A stretch of DNA of 64,000 nt from Novosphingobium album (ex Liu et al. 2023) (lineage in GTDB: Bacteria; Pseudomonadota; Alphaproteobacteria; Sphingomonadales; Sphingomonadaceae), in the NCBI RefSeq assembly GCF_029076845.1, contig NZ_JARESE010000028.1, positions 234,831 to 298,830 on the forward strand. Direction: 5' to 3'. A program made the position numbers and the translations under genes. Each line of letters opens with the position of its first letter. Within the stretch, counting starts at the first letter, position 1. Positions 10,201 to 17,781 of the stretch are shown here, in pieces. The notes under the pieces are model-generated. The model saw only the letters and a list, made by a program, of their open reading frames with translations, was not told the DNA's origin and ran no database searches.

Positions 10201-13200
10201 TGCCGCTGCCGACGCGGGCATCGCCTTCGTTGGCGGTGACGAAATAGGTCGCGCCGCCGATGGTGAAGCTGGCGATCGCGTCGGGCTGGAGCAGGCCGAA
10301 CACCGGCGCGGTGTGGATGTCGATGCCGCCGTCCCGGTCACTGGTGTCCAGCGCATTGCCGGCCAGGCTGCGATCGACGGTGCCCAGCGGCTGGATCGCG
10401 ATCGGGCGATCGGCCGAGGCGTCGGTCAGGTCGATGACCGCGACCGCGTTGACTTCCTGCAGCGTCACGTAAGCGCGCGTGCCGTCGGGCGAGACGGTGA
10501 TGTATTCGGGCTCGATATCGGCCGATGCGGCCTGGCCGGGATAGAGCGCGAGGCCCTGATAGGCCAGCGCGCCTTCCGAACCGTTGAGCGCCGCGAACGA
10601 GATCGTATTGCTGACGCTGGCGGCCGCCGCGCCGCCCGACATGTCGATGATGCTGACCGTGCCGACCGGATTGTTGGCCAGCGAGATCGCCTCGGCCTCA
10701 TTGGCCACCAGCAGCTTGGTGCCATCGGCGCTGAACGTCACCTGATCGGGCAGCACGCCCACTTCGATCAGGTTCAGCAGCGTGTGGGTCGCCGCGTCGA
10801 ACAGCGCGACGTGGCCCGGCTCGCCCGGCGTGACGTTCTCGTAAGCCACGGCGATCACGCCGTTCTTGATCGCCACCGAGTTCACGCCGCCCGGCTTGTA
10901 TTCGGGCAGACCCGAAAGCGCGATCGGCGTTTCGTTGACCAGCGCGCCGGCGGCGGTGATCGAATGCACGTTGACCGTGTTGCCGTTGACGTTGGTGGCG
11001 TAGACCTTGCCGTTCTCGTAAGCGACGCTTTCGGCCCCGGCGCTCGCGCCCTGGATCGCGCCCAGGCGGACCAGCACGACATCGTCGCTGGCTTCCGGCG
11101 TCGGCACCTGACCTTCAAGCGATTGCGCCGGATCGTAGATCGTGATGCCGCCGATCGTGGTGTGATCGCTTTCGGTCACGGTGATCGCCAGCACGCTGGG
11201 ATCATGGTCCGACGCGCGCGTTTCGGCATAGGCGAATTCGGCATTGGCATGGACGATATCGAGCCGCGCCTGATCGAGCAGGTTGAGCGACACGAACGTC
11301 TGGTCCAGTTCCTGCGCGTTGCCTTCGAACAGGTAGGAATAGCGCTCGGTCGGGTCCAGCGAGAGCGACATCGCGGTCATCCCGGCATCGAACAGCGGGG
11401 CCAGCGATTCCTCGTTGGTGAATTCGTTGAGATCGCCCAGCACGATCACTTGCGTGTCGCTGTCCAGGCTTTCGACATAGTCGGCGACGGCCTGCGCCTG
11501 GACCAGCCGCTCGGCGGCGCTGCCGTTGATCGAAGGCTGGGTCTCGCCGGTGAGCGGGCTGGACCCGCCCTTCGAGCTGAAGTGGTTGTTGACGAGGGTG
11601 AATTCCTGATCGCTGAACCCGAAGGTGGCGATCAGCGGCACGCGCGAGCCGGCGAAATCGGTGGCGGCGTCCGGCGTGGTCTGGACCGAGCCGGGGACGA
11701 GATCGACGCGCGCGGCATTGTAGAGATAGGCCACGCGGATATTGCCGCCCGGCTCGCCGCCGACCTGGTTATCGACGATGAACGGGTTGTCGACCCAGGT
11801 GTAGGTCGGGCCGCCAGCGGCGGCGATGGCATCGACCAGCATCTGCAGCGTCACGCTGGCCGAAACGGTGTGATCGTTGGCCGCGCCCGAATTGTCCTGG
11901 ATTTCCTGCAGGGCGATGATGTCGGGCGCCTGCAGGTTGTTGACGATCTGCTCCGCGATCAACTCGAAGCGACCGTCGGCCACGTCGCTGTCGCCATCTG
12001 TATCATTGGGATCGAGGTTGAGCACGTTGTACTGCGCGATCGTCAGCGTGTCGCTGTCGCTGACCAGCGCGGTCGTCTCGGTGGCCAGCAGCGAGGGCGT
12101 CGCCACGGTCACGGCGGTCGTCGGCAGCACTTCGAAATTGCCGAAGTTGTAGCTGACCACGCCGGTGATCGAATGGAGCACCGCGCCGGCATTGACGATC
12201 GGCGTGCCGCCCGGCGTGAAGGCCGGGTCCGCGTCGATCTGGATGCGCTCGGGGTTGTAGTCGGAGCCCGGTCCGGTGTTGGTCACGGCAAGGCCGTCGC
12301 CAAAGCTGCCCCGGCTCACCAGCACGTCGCGCTCGGCCAGGTTGGTGGCGTCGAGCCCGTTGTCGGCGACTGTCCAGATCTCGCCGAATTCGTTGGTGCC
12401 CGAAACCACCAGCGGGTTGTTGATCGTGACCAGCATCCCTTCGAGGCTTTCATAGAAAGCCATGCCCTCGGTCACCGATTCGGTGGGGGCCAGACGGCCG
12501 CCCTCGCCGATCACGGTCGCGCTCGGCAGCGCGTTGCTGTGGCTCAGCACGCTGAGCGAGGTGATCGTGGTGAGTTCGGTGGTCGAAAGGTTGCCGGTGC
12601 CGGCGCCGCCCGGAATGTATTCGGCCACGGTGGCGGTCACGCGTGCCTCGTCGCCCACCACGACGGTCGGGGCGGTGGAGGTGAACACGAAGATCGCTTC
12701 TGACGTCATATTGTCGGCATCGGCGTCGGCATCGCGCGCCTGCAGGTAGAACCCGTTCGCGGCAACCGCCGTGACGATGCCCGATGTCGTGACGCTCTGG
12801 CCGACGAGCGGCGAGTTCAGCCCCGCGCCCTGGATGTCGTGGATCGCGACGAGCGAGAAATCGTCGTTGGTGATCGTGCCGGTGCCTTGCGCGGTGGCGA
12901 TGGCCGCGCCGGCCGGGTTGGTCAGCGTGACGCTCAGCGTCTCGTTGGCCTCGACCGTGGTGTCGCCGTTGATGGTGACCGTGATCGTCTTGGTGGTCTC
13001 GCCCGGCGCGAAGCTGAGCGTGCCGCTGGTGGCCACGTAGTCATTGCCCGCGACCGTCGCGCTGCCGTCAGCCGTCGCGTAATCGACCGTGACGGTCGAT
13101 GCCGCCGCGGTGTTGAGCGAGACGGTGAACTGGAGCAGCGTCTCGCCCGAATTGCCTTCGGCGATGCTCACGCTGTCGATCGCAAGCGCGGGCAGCGCGC

Positions 13201-14458
13201 CGGCGGTGGTGAACGGCGTGCTGCTGAACGGCACGTCGGGGTCGGTGCTGTCGCCACTCTGATCGCCGCCGGCATCCTGTGTCGCCCAGTTCGAAGCGGT
13301 GTTGATCAACTCGCGATAGCTGCCCAGGCTCGCCTCGCCGCTGCGTGCGCCGGTGTAGGCACCGATATCCGCATCGGCATCGACCGCGCCGAGATCGACC
13401 GCGTTGACGCCATAAGTCAGGCCGGTGTTGGTCAACGAACCGCTCGACCCGCCGTTGTTCGAGACGGCCGAGAGGAAAACCGTCGGCGTGCTGGCGCTGC
13501 CGAGGTAGGCATAGACCATCTCGCCGCTGGCGCCGAGCCCGCGATTGCTGCCGCCGCCCGCGATCGGGATGACGACATCGCCGTGATTGCTTGTCGCCGT
13601 GCCGCTGCCGATATCGTCGATCGTGATGATCGTGCCGGCGGTGATGTCGGACGTCGCGGTCCACGACCAGGTGCATTCGTTGGTGTCGGCCCAGCCGGTG
13701 CCGTTCCACTCGTTGTCCGAGAAATAGATCACCTGGCCGGCGGCGATGTCCTTGAAGGCGACGAAGGCCAGGTTGTCGTTGCCATCGGCATTGAAGCCGA
13801 CGAAGGCGATGTCGCCGGCCGCGCCCAGCGCGGTGGCGAAGGCGCTGGTATCGAACGGCACGTCGGGAGCGGTGCTGTCGCCGCCCTGGTCGCCGCTGCC
13901 GTCCTGCGTGATCCAGTTCGCGGTATCGTTGATCAGCGCACGGTAAGCGGCGAAGTCCGCCTCGCCGCCGCGCGGCCCGACATAGGCGCCGATATCCGCG
14001 CCGCCGTCGATCGTGGCCAGATCGACCGCGTTGACGCCGTAAGCCAGGCCAGTGCCGGTCAGCGCACCGCTCGACGCGCCGTCGTTGGAGATCGCGGACA
14101 GGAACACCGTCGGCGTCGTCGCGGTGCCGAGATAGGCATAGACCATCTCGCCACTGGCCGAGAGCCCGCGATTGGAACCGCTACCCGCGATGGGGATGAC
14201 GACATCGCCGTAATTGCTCGCCGCCGTGCCGCTGCCGATATTGTCGATGGTGATGACCGTGCCCGCCGCGATGTCGGCGGTCGCCGTCCACGACCAGGCG
14301 GATTCGTTCAGGTCCGCCCAGCTGGTGCCGTTCCACTCGTTGTCGGTGAAATAGATGACCTCGCCCGCCGTAATGTTCTTGAACGTCACGAAAGCCAGAT
14401 TGTCGTCGCCATCGGCGTTGTATCCGATGAACGCGATATCACCCACTTCACTCAGCAT
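7250..14458 (-). CDS. Giant secreted ExeM/NucH-family nuclease with RTX-like and cadherin-like repeats
   Basis: A 2402-residue extracellular protein. ATG at 14458 is preceded by GAGGAG at good spacing. There is no Sec signal; the N-terminus begins directly with a domain that occurs twice (about 1-195 and 205-400; shared block NEWNGTSWAD / NEWNGTGWAD). A Calx-beta domain follows (about 420-535). The endonuclease/exonuclease/phosphatase domain lies at about 800-1090, with QYNVLNL, ALQEIQD, LGDLNEF and ASDHDPS carrying the expected Asn, Glu, Asp-Asn and catalytic Asp-His residues. Then come a choice-of-anchor-I/phytase-like propeller (about 1110-1620), an RTX-like Gly-Asp stretch (GGDDTITGNGGDDDIDGG, about 1650), a VCBS-like repeat, and tandem Ig/cadherin-like repeats. 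Absence of a signal peptide plus RTX-like repeats suggests type I secretion. No secretion genes are adjacent. Likely role: extracellular DNA degradation or phosphate scavenging (inference). Confidence 0.88.
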   Translation of the reverse strand: MLSEVGDIAFIGYNADGDDNLAFVTFKNITAGEVIYFTDNEWNGTSWADLNESAWSWTATADIAAGTVITIDNIGSGTAASNYGDVVIPIAGSGSNRGLSASGEMVYAYLGTATTPTVFLSAISNDGASSGALTGTGLAYGVNAVDLATIDGGADIGAYVGPRGGEADFAAYRALINDTANWITQDGSGDQGGDSTAPDVPFDTSAFATALGAAGDIAFVGFNADGNDNLAFVAFKDIAAGQVIYFSDNEWNGTGWADTNECTWSWTATSDITAGTIITIDDIGSGTATSNHGDVVIPIAGGGSNRGLGASGEMVYAYLGSASTPTVFLSAVSNNGGSSGSLTNTGLTYGVNAVDLGAVDADADIGAYTGARSGEASLGSYRELINTASNWATQDAGGDQSGDSTDPDVPFSSTPFTTAGALPALAIDSVSIAEGNSGETLLQFTVSLNTAAASTVTVDYATADGSATVAGNDYVATSGTLSFAPGETTKTITVTINGDTTVEANETLSVTLTNPAGAAIATAQGTGTITNDDFSLVAIHDIQGAGLNSPLVGQSVTTSGIVTAVAANGFYLQARDADADADNMTSEAIFVFTSTAPTVVVGDEARVTATVAEYIPGGAGTGNLSTTELTTITSLSVLSHSNALPSATVIGEGGRLAPTESVTEGMAFYESLEGMLVTINNPLVVSGTNEFGEIWTVADNGLDATNLAERDVLVSRGSFGDGLAVTNTGPGSDYNPERIQIDADPAFTPGGTPIVNAGAVLHSITGVVSYNFGNFEVLPTTAVTVATPSLLATETTALVSDSDTLTIAQYNVLNLDPNDTDGDSDVADGRFELIAEQIVNNLQAPDIIALQEIQDNSGAANDHTVSASVTLQMLVDAIAAAGGPTYTWVDNPFIVDNQVGGEPGGNIRVAYLYNAARVDLVPGSVQTTPDAATDFAGSRVPLIATFGFSDQEFTLVNNHFSSKGGSSPLTGETQPSINGSAAERLVQAQAVADYVESLDSDTQVIVLGDLNEFTNEESLAPLFDAGMTAMSLSLDPTERYSYLFEGNAQELDQTFVSLNLLDQARLDIVHANAEFAYAETRASDHDPSVLAITVTESDHTTIGGITIYDPAQSLEGQVPTPEASDDVVLVRLGAIQGASAGAESVAYENGKVYATNVNGNTVNVHSITAAGALVNETPIALSGLPEYKPGGVNSVAIKNGVIAVAYENVTPGEPGHVALFDAATHTLLNLIEVGVLPDQVTFSADGTKLLVANEAEAISLANNPVGTVSIIDMSGGAAAASVSNTISFAALNGSEGALAYQGLALYPGQAASADIEPEYITVSPDGTRAYVTLQEVNAVAVIDLTDASADRPIAIQPLGTVDRSLAGNALDTSDRDGGIDIHTAPVFGLLQPDAIASFTIGGATYFVTANEGDARVGSGIEETDIARLKSVTLDPTAFPDAASLQADEELGRLNILTKLGDTDGDGDYDQIYTLGGRGISIFRQEADGSITKVRETGGEFESIIAATHPELFNSNQSVSPSSVDTRSDDKGPEPEGVTIGEIDGRLYAFVGLERVGGFMVYDVTDPENAVFVTYKPETAEDLGPEVQTFVSAAHSPIGQSLLISGNEIGNSVTFYSVQVQNGEANTLVGAAEDDSFHAKGGDDTITGNGGDDDIDGGEGSDTAAYAGAWSDYDVTDGGATVTDTVGDEGTDTLVSVERLKFGGVTVSASAAVNDAPIGVDDGNTGPALVEDGNSAAEGNVLTNDTDADLALGLGETLTVTGARTGLESAEGTLLVLDEELVLDGVYGTLTIAADGSWSYTLDQGRAATQALNAGQFGVDAFTYQVQDAHGLVDTAQLRLNIQGQDEVVSNRSPLLVKALPDVSSPEDAAIAFALPSGAFTDPDNDSLTYTARLPNGDALPAWLHFNGTTGAFSGTPPLDFNGSLTITVTASDGVASASDSFLLTITPVNDAPMANEDHLSTRVNTAVSVSAAALLANDSDAEGDALALVQVSGATHGTVALRDGTVIFTPDAGFVGSARFTYTVVDGTTSTLGTVTVDILARDNRAPVFDPDTAALSTLSGKSLAFGISATDADGDTLTYTPSDPAHGTLALVNGGLVYTPDAGFTGIDAILVTVSDGHGGSDSFTATIAVLPLGDAAEWRLVTTDGWAGEIGGSGEVYGTAGFQDVTVLDVAGLISFDPSFNGGGDVIRLSGEAADWLVSSEGSNALLFDGDTLLAIPAGAEGLTLVFDDGARTLAIDAQAHAMMLGSQVVNATLTPITAAAEAGTPTDGEITPDAAAQILLGEGGTVIAGGVLDVFGTTDGAETVHLTYGDVTFDPSFNQGGDLLLLDDEPDAIESVQRYGSGAVIESQHYLISLPAGPAGMDIDFAGDRRELIYSPATNQLLLGDQVLVTTPAPLSEFA

Positions 14459-14788
14459 TGCCCCAACTCCTCAGGATCGCGGCGGCTCCCCGTCGCGACA
14501 TGCCATCACAGTTCCGCTTGTCCCCATGGCCTGCCGCGCCGGGAGCCCCCCAGATCGGGGCGGACTAGACAGGCAAAGTGACACTGGCGTTGAGGCGGGA
14601 TGACGAAATAACGTCTGTTATGTGACTAAGCCCCCGATCGCGGGCCGGATCGGCGCATAACTGCCATCCATGCGGGCGGTGGGCGCGACAGCGCGGCGCG
14701 GCAATGCCCGGCGCGCACAAAGCCTTTTCCTACATGCACCGATTTGGTTATCTGATTGCGGGCACGTGAACCACGGAGTGTTCGTCCC
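14459..14788. other. Intergenic region between divergent genes
   Basis: About 330 bp separate the nuclease gene from the divergently transcribed holin-like gene. It should hold both promoters. I see no small gene, no tRNA and no clear consensus promoter. Confidence 0.5.
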
Positions 14789-15202
14789 ATGCCCATCCTC
14801 GAATCGCTGATCGGCCCGGTCGCCAAGATCCTCGACAAGATCATTCCCGATCCCGAAGCGCGCGCCCGCGCCAAGCTCGAACTGCTCAAGCTTGAGAACA
14901 CGCAGGAAATGCAGCTTGTCCAGACGCAGCTTTCGGCGATCGTCGCCGAAGCGAACTCTACCGATCCCTGGACCAGCCGCGCGCGCCCAAGCTTCCTTTA
15001 CGTGATGTACGCGATGATCCTGTGGGCCTTGCCGATGGGCCTGATCGGCGCGGTCAGCCCGGCCACCGCGCAGGCCATCGCGGCGGGCATCTCCGGCTAT
15101 CTCAACGGCTTGCCCGAGCCGCTCTATGCCCTCTTCGGCACCGGCTATCTCGGCTATTCGGCGATGCGCCAGTGGGGCAAGGCGCGCGGCACCGACAAAT
15201 AG
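14789..15202 (+). CDS. 3TM-type holin / GTA-holin-like membrane protein
   Basis: A small inner-membrane protein of 137 residues, starting at ATG 14789 (MPILESLIGPVAKILDKIIP). An amphipathic N-terminus and a helical charged region are followed by a conserved block (STDPWTSRARPSFLYVMYA) and two or three hydrophobic segments. This layout matches the family named '3TM-type holin' in phages and gene transfer agents. No other phage or GTA genes are next to it, so it is probably a stand-alone relic or a housekeeping copy. The ORF can be extended upstream by 11 residues but those lack a sensible start context. Confidence 0.7.
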   Translation: MPILESLIGPVAKILDKIIPDPEARARAKLELLKLENTQEMQLVQTQLSAIVAEANSTDPWTSRARPSFLYVMYAMILWALPMGLIGAVSPATAQAIAAGISGYLNGLPEPLYALFGTGYLGYSAMRQWGKARGTDK

Positions 15203-15281
15203 CCCGCCATTAGCAAAAGCGAAGGCATTTGCCGCTAAGCCTGCCTTTTCGAAGAACCGTTCAACGCACGGGAGTGCTGCC

Positions 15282-15650
15282 TTGCCACGGAAATGGGCGC
15301 GATACCTGATGGCTGTGCTGCCGGCGCTCGCGCTGGCGGGCTGCGGCAGCTCGGCGCGCGAGGAAGAACTGGCGCAGCAGCTTGCCGCCGCCCAGGCCGA
15401 GGCCAAGGCGGCGGCCCATGCGCGCAAACAGGCCGAAGCGGCGCTGGCCCGCGCCAGCCAGAACGACGGCGCCCTGTCCGACTTCTATGGCGACAGCATG
15501 AGCGACGGCGACGCTTCGCCCGACGATTCCGACGCCGAGGATGGCGGCAACGCCGAAATGGCCCCGGCCCCCAATGTCTCGGCGGTCGATGGCGGCGACA
15601 TGCCCGATACGCCGGGCGCCAGTCCGATGTTCGTCACGCCCGAGGCGTGA
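15282..15650 (+). CDS. Small lipoprotein with coiled coil and acidic tail
   Basis: No known function. A TTG at 15282 is the best start, 7 bases after GGGAG, and supplies a basic n-region (PRKWARYLM) ahead of the hydrophobic segment and the lipobox LALAGC; an ATG at 15309 would give a signal peptide without the positive charges. After the Cys comes an Ala/Glu/Gln-rich heptad region of about 45 residues that should form a coiled coil, then an acidic, proline-rich tail. A 119-bp gap separates it from aroQ. Confidence 0.7.
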   Translation: MPRKWARYLMAVLPALALAGCGSSAREEELAQQLAAAQAEAKAAAHARKQAEAALARASQNDGALSDFYGDSMSDGDASPDDSDAEDGGNAEMAPAPNVSAVDGGDMPDTPGASPMFVTPEA

Positions 15651-15769
15651 TCGGGATTCCCGCGCGGGCTTGCGCGGCCCGGCGCCTGGGCTAGAGACTG
15701 CACGCTCCACCGGGAATCGGCGCGCGGCGCGGGTTGCCATGGCGATCGCGGCGAAAGGGCTTGGGATAA

Positions 15770-16207
15770 ATGGCGCAAAAGCTGGTCTATGTGCTCAACG
15801 GGCCGAACCTGAACCTGCTCGGCCTGCGCGAGCCGGAGATCTATGGCAGCGACACGCTCGACGATATCGCCGGCCAGCTTGAGGATCGCGCGCGCGAACT
15901 GGGCCTCGCGATCGAGATGCGCCAGTCGAACCATGAGGGCCATCTGGTCGACTGGCTGCACGAAGCCCAGGCCGAAGGCGCGCAGGGCGTGCTGCTCAAC
16001 GCCGGCGCGCTGACCCACACCAGCCTGGCGCTGTACGACGCGATCCGCGCGGTAACGCCGCCGGTGATCGAAGTGCACTTGTCCAACCCCCACGCGCGCG
16101 AGGAATTCCGCCACAAGTCATGGGTGGGCATGGCCGCCAAGGGCACGATCGCGGGCTTCGGCGCGAAAAGCTATCTGCTGGCGCTGGAAGCAGTGGCCGG
16201 GCTGTAA
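15770..16207 (+). CDS. aroQ: Type II 3-dehydroquinate dehydratase
   Basis: Shikimate-pathway enzyme converting 3-dehydroquinate to 3-dehydroshikimate in the cytosol; normally a dodecamer. The 145-residue protein has all type II landmarks: LNGPNLNLLG followed by REPEIYG (with the catalytic Tyr), QSNHEGHLVDWLHEA, LNAGALTHTSLALYDA, and EVHLSNPHAREEFR carrying the catalytic His. Length is normal for the family. Confidence 0.97.
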   Translation: MAQKLVYVLNGPNLNLLGLREPEIYGSDTLDDIAGQLEDRARELGLAIEMRQSNHEGHLVDWLHEAQAEGAQGVLLNAGALTHTSLALYDAIRAVTPPVIEVHLSNPHAREEFRHKSWVGMAAKGTIAGFGAKSYLLALEAVAGL

Positions 16208-16276
16208 GCGGATTGGGCCGGCCCATCCGGTGAAAAACCGCTGTAGCGCGCTGGCGGAACGGCATATCCGGTAACG

Positions 16277-17080
16277 ATGGATCGGCAACTCATCATCATC
16301 TGCCTGCTGACCGCGGGCATCAACCTGATCGGCACGCTGGCCTATGCCGCGCGAATCGCCGGCGTGCGCACGGGCCGCATCGCCATGAGCTTCGCGCTGT
16401 TCAACATGCTGGTGCTGGTCAGCCGCACGTCGAACAGCTTCCTGGGCCCCTTCCTGGCCAAGCGCATCGAATCGCGGCTGGCGACCGGCGGCGGCGATGC
16501 GCTGGCGGACGACTTCCGCGTCGTCCTGGCCAGCGCGACCTGCGCGGTCTTCGTCGGCATCCTGCTGGTGCCCACCGGGCAGCGCCTGTTCGCGCGGGCG
16601 ATCGGCTATTTCCAGCGCAACCGCTCGACCATGCGGATGATCCTGCGCACCGCCACGCCCGCCGGGCTCAACGCCATCCGCCAGTCGGTGGCGATCCCCA
16701 AGGCCAGCCATATCCATGATCTGACGCGCACGCGCGGCGTGGGCTGGGGCGTGCTGGCGGCCAACGTGCTGGCGCAGGCGCTGATCACTGTGGGCGTGCT
16801 GGCCTCGCTCTATGCCGGCTACCTCAATCCCGAATATCGCGTCACCGCCTCGCAATTGTCGGCCGTGATCAACGGTTTCGCTACGATCCTGCTGTTCGCG
16901 CTGATCGATCCGCAACTTTCGGTGATGACCGACGACGTGGTGGAAGGCCGCATCGATGCCGCCCTGTTCCGCCGCACGATCGTGTGGATTTCGCTGAGCC
17001 GCCTGTTCGGCACCGCGCTGGCGCAGTTGCTGTTCCTGCCGGCGGCCGGCGCCGTCGCGTGGATCGCCTACTACGTCTAG
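16277..17080 (+). CDS. amj: Amj-family alternative lipid II flippase
   Basis: A polytopic membrane protein of 267 residues that, in the Bacillus Amj family, flips lipid II across the inner membrane for peptidoglycan synthesis independently of MurJ. N-terminal motif AGINLIGTLAYAARIAGVRT and SRTSNSFLGPFLAKRIE match my memory of the family, and six or so hydrophobic helices span the length. It ends 4 bp before the convergent Lrp gene. Function in this organism is inferred from family alone. Confidence 0.82.
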   Translation: MDRQLIIICLLTAGINLIGTLAYAARIAGVRTGRIAMSFALFNMLVLVSRTSNSFLGPFLAKRIESRLATGGGDALADDFRVVLASATCAVFVGILLVPTGQRLFARAIGYFQRNRSTMRMILRTATPAGLNAIRQSVAIPKASHIHDLTRTRGVGWGVLAANVLAQALITVGVLASLYAGYLNPEYRVTASQLSAVINGFATILLFALIDPQLSVMTDDVVEGRIDAALFRRTIVWISLSRLFGTALAQLLFLPAAGAVAWIAYYV

Positions 17081-17084
17081 CGCG

Positions 17085-17549
17085 CTATTCCAGCGGCACG
17101 CCCGGCAGTTCCTTGGCGGTGCGGATCGTCAGCGATGTCTTGACGCTGGCGACATTGGGCGCGGGCGTGAGCTTGGACGTGAGGAACTCCTGGAAGCTCT
17201 GCAGATCGCGGCTGACGATCTTGAGGATGAAGTCGATCTCGCCGTTCAGCATGTGGCATTCGCGCACATCGGGCAGCGTGCGCATATGTTCCTCGAACTG
17301 GCGCAGCGCTTCCTCGGCCTGGCTCTTGAGGCTCACCAGCGCGAAGACGGTGATGGTAAAGCCCAGCTTGGAGGCATCGAGCTCGGCATGGTAGCCCTTG
17401 ATGATGCCCGCTTCCTCCAGCGAGCGGACCCGGCGCAGGCAGGGCGGCGCGGTCAGCCCGACGCGCTGGGCCAGCTCGACATTGGTGATCCGCCCCTCCG
17501 CCTGCAATTCCGCGAGCAGGCGGCGATCAATATCGTCGAGATTGGCCAT
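17085..17549 (-). CDS. Lrp/AsnC-family transcriptional regulator
   Basis: A 154-residue regulator with an N-terminal winged helix-turn-helix (LDDIDRRLLAELQAEGRITN, then LAQRVGLTAPPCLRRVRSLE) and a C-terminal AsnC/RAM ligand-binding domain (LPDVRECHMLNGEIDFILKI). ATG 17549 gives the standard family length; the frame is open upstream but the extra 50 residues are not Lrp-like. Probably an octamer that senses an amino acid. An AT-rich palindrome about 80 bp upstream is a likely autoregulatory site. Confidence 0.93.
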   Translation of the reverse strand: MANLDDIDRRLLAELQAEGRITNVELAQRVGLTAPPCLRRVRSLEEAGIIKGYHAELDASKLGFTITVFALVSLKSQAEEALRQFEEHMRTLPDVRECHMLNGEIDFILKIVSRDLQSFQEFLTSKLTPAPNVASVKTSLTIRTAKELPGVPLE

Positions 17550-17596
17550 GTTGTCGTCCCTGATGCCCCACCGCTTTGCACCCCTAACCGACTGTT

Positions 17597-17640
17597 GGAA
17601 TTTCCACAGTGGCTCTGGCCCTCTCACGGTAATAATATTA
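17597..17640. promoter_or_regulatory. AT-rich palindromes upstream of the Lrp gene
   Basis: GGAATTTCC (17597-17605) and TAATAATATTA (17630-17640) are two short perfect palindromes in the gap between the divergent Lrp and histidine kinase genes. Their AT content contrasts sharply with the surroundings and fits Lrp-type binding sites. Binding is inferred. Confidence 0.4.
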
Positions 17641-17781
17641 TCTCCTAGCGTAATCGTCCCGCTTTGCAACGCTGTTCCAGACTGTGCTTCCGCTGACACC
17701 GGGGTTTGCTAGGAGACAGGATCGAACCGGATCGCCACACCCGTCCCGTGCCCTTATGGTCGCGGGCCCTTTGGAGCATGG

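Noticed and set aside
7184..12703. 1839-residue plus-strand ORF
   Set aside because: Antisense shadow of the giant nuclease gene; Arg/Asp/Val-rich composition typical of high-GC antisense frames.
14789..15202. Prophage or gene transfer agent cluster
   Set aside because: Only the holin-like gene is present; no capsid, portal, terminase or tail genes nearby.
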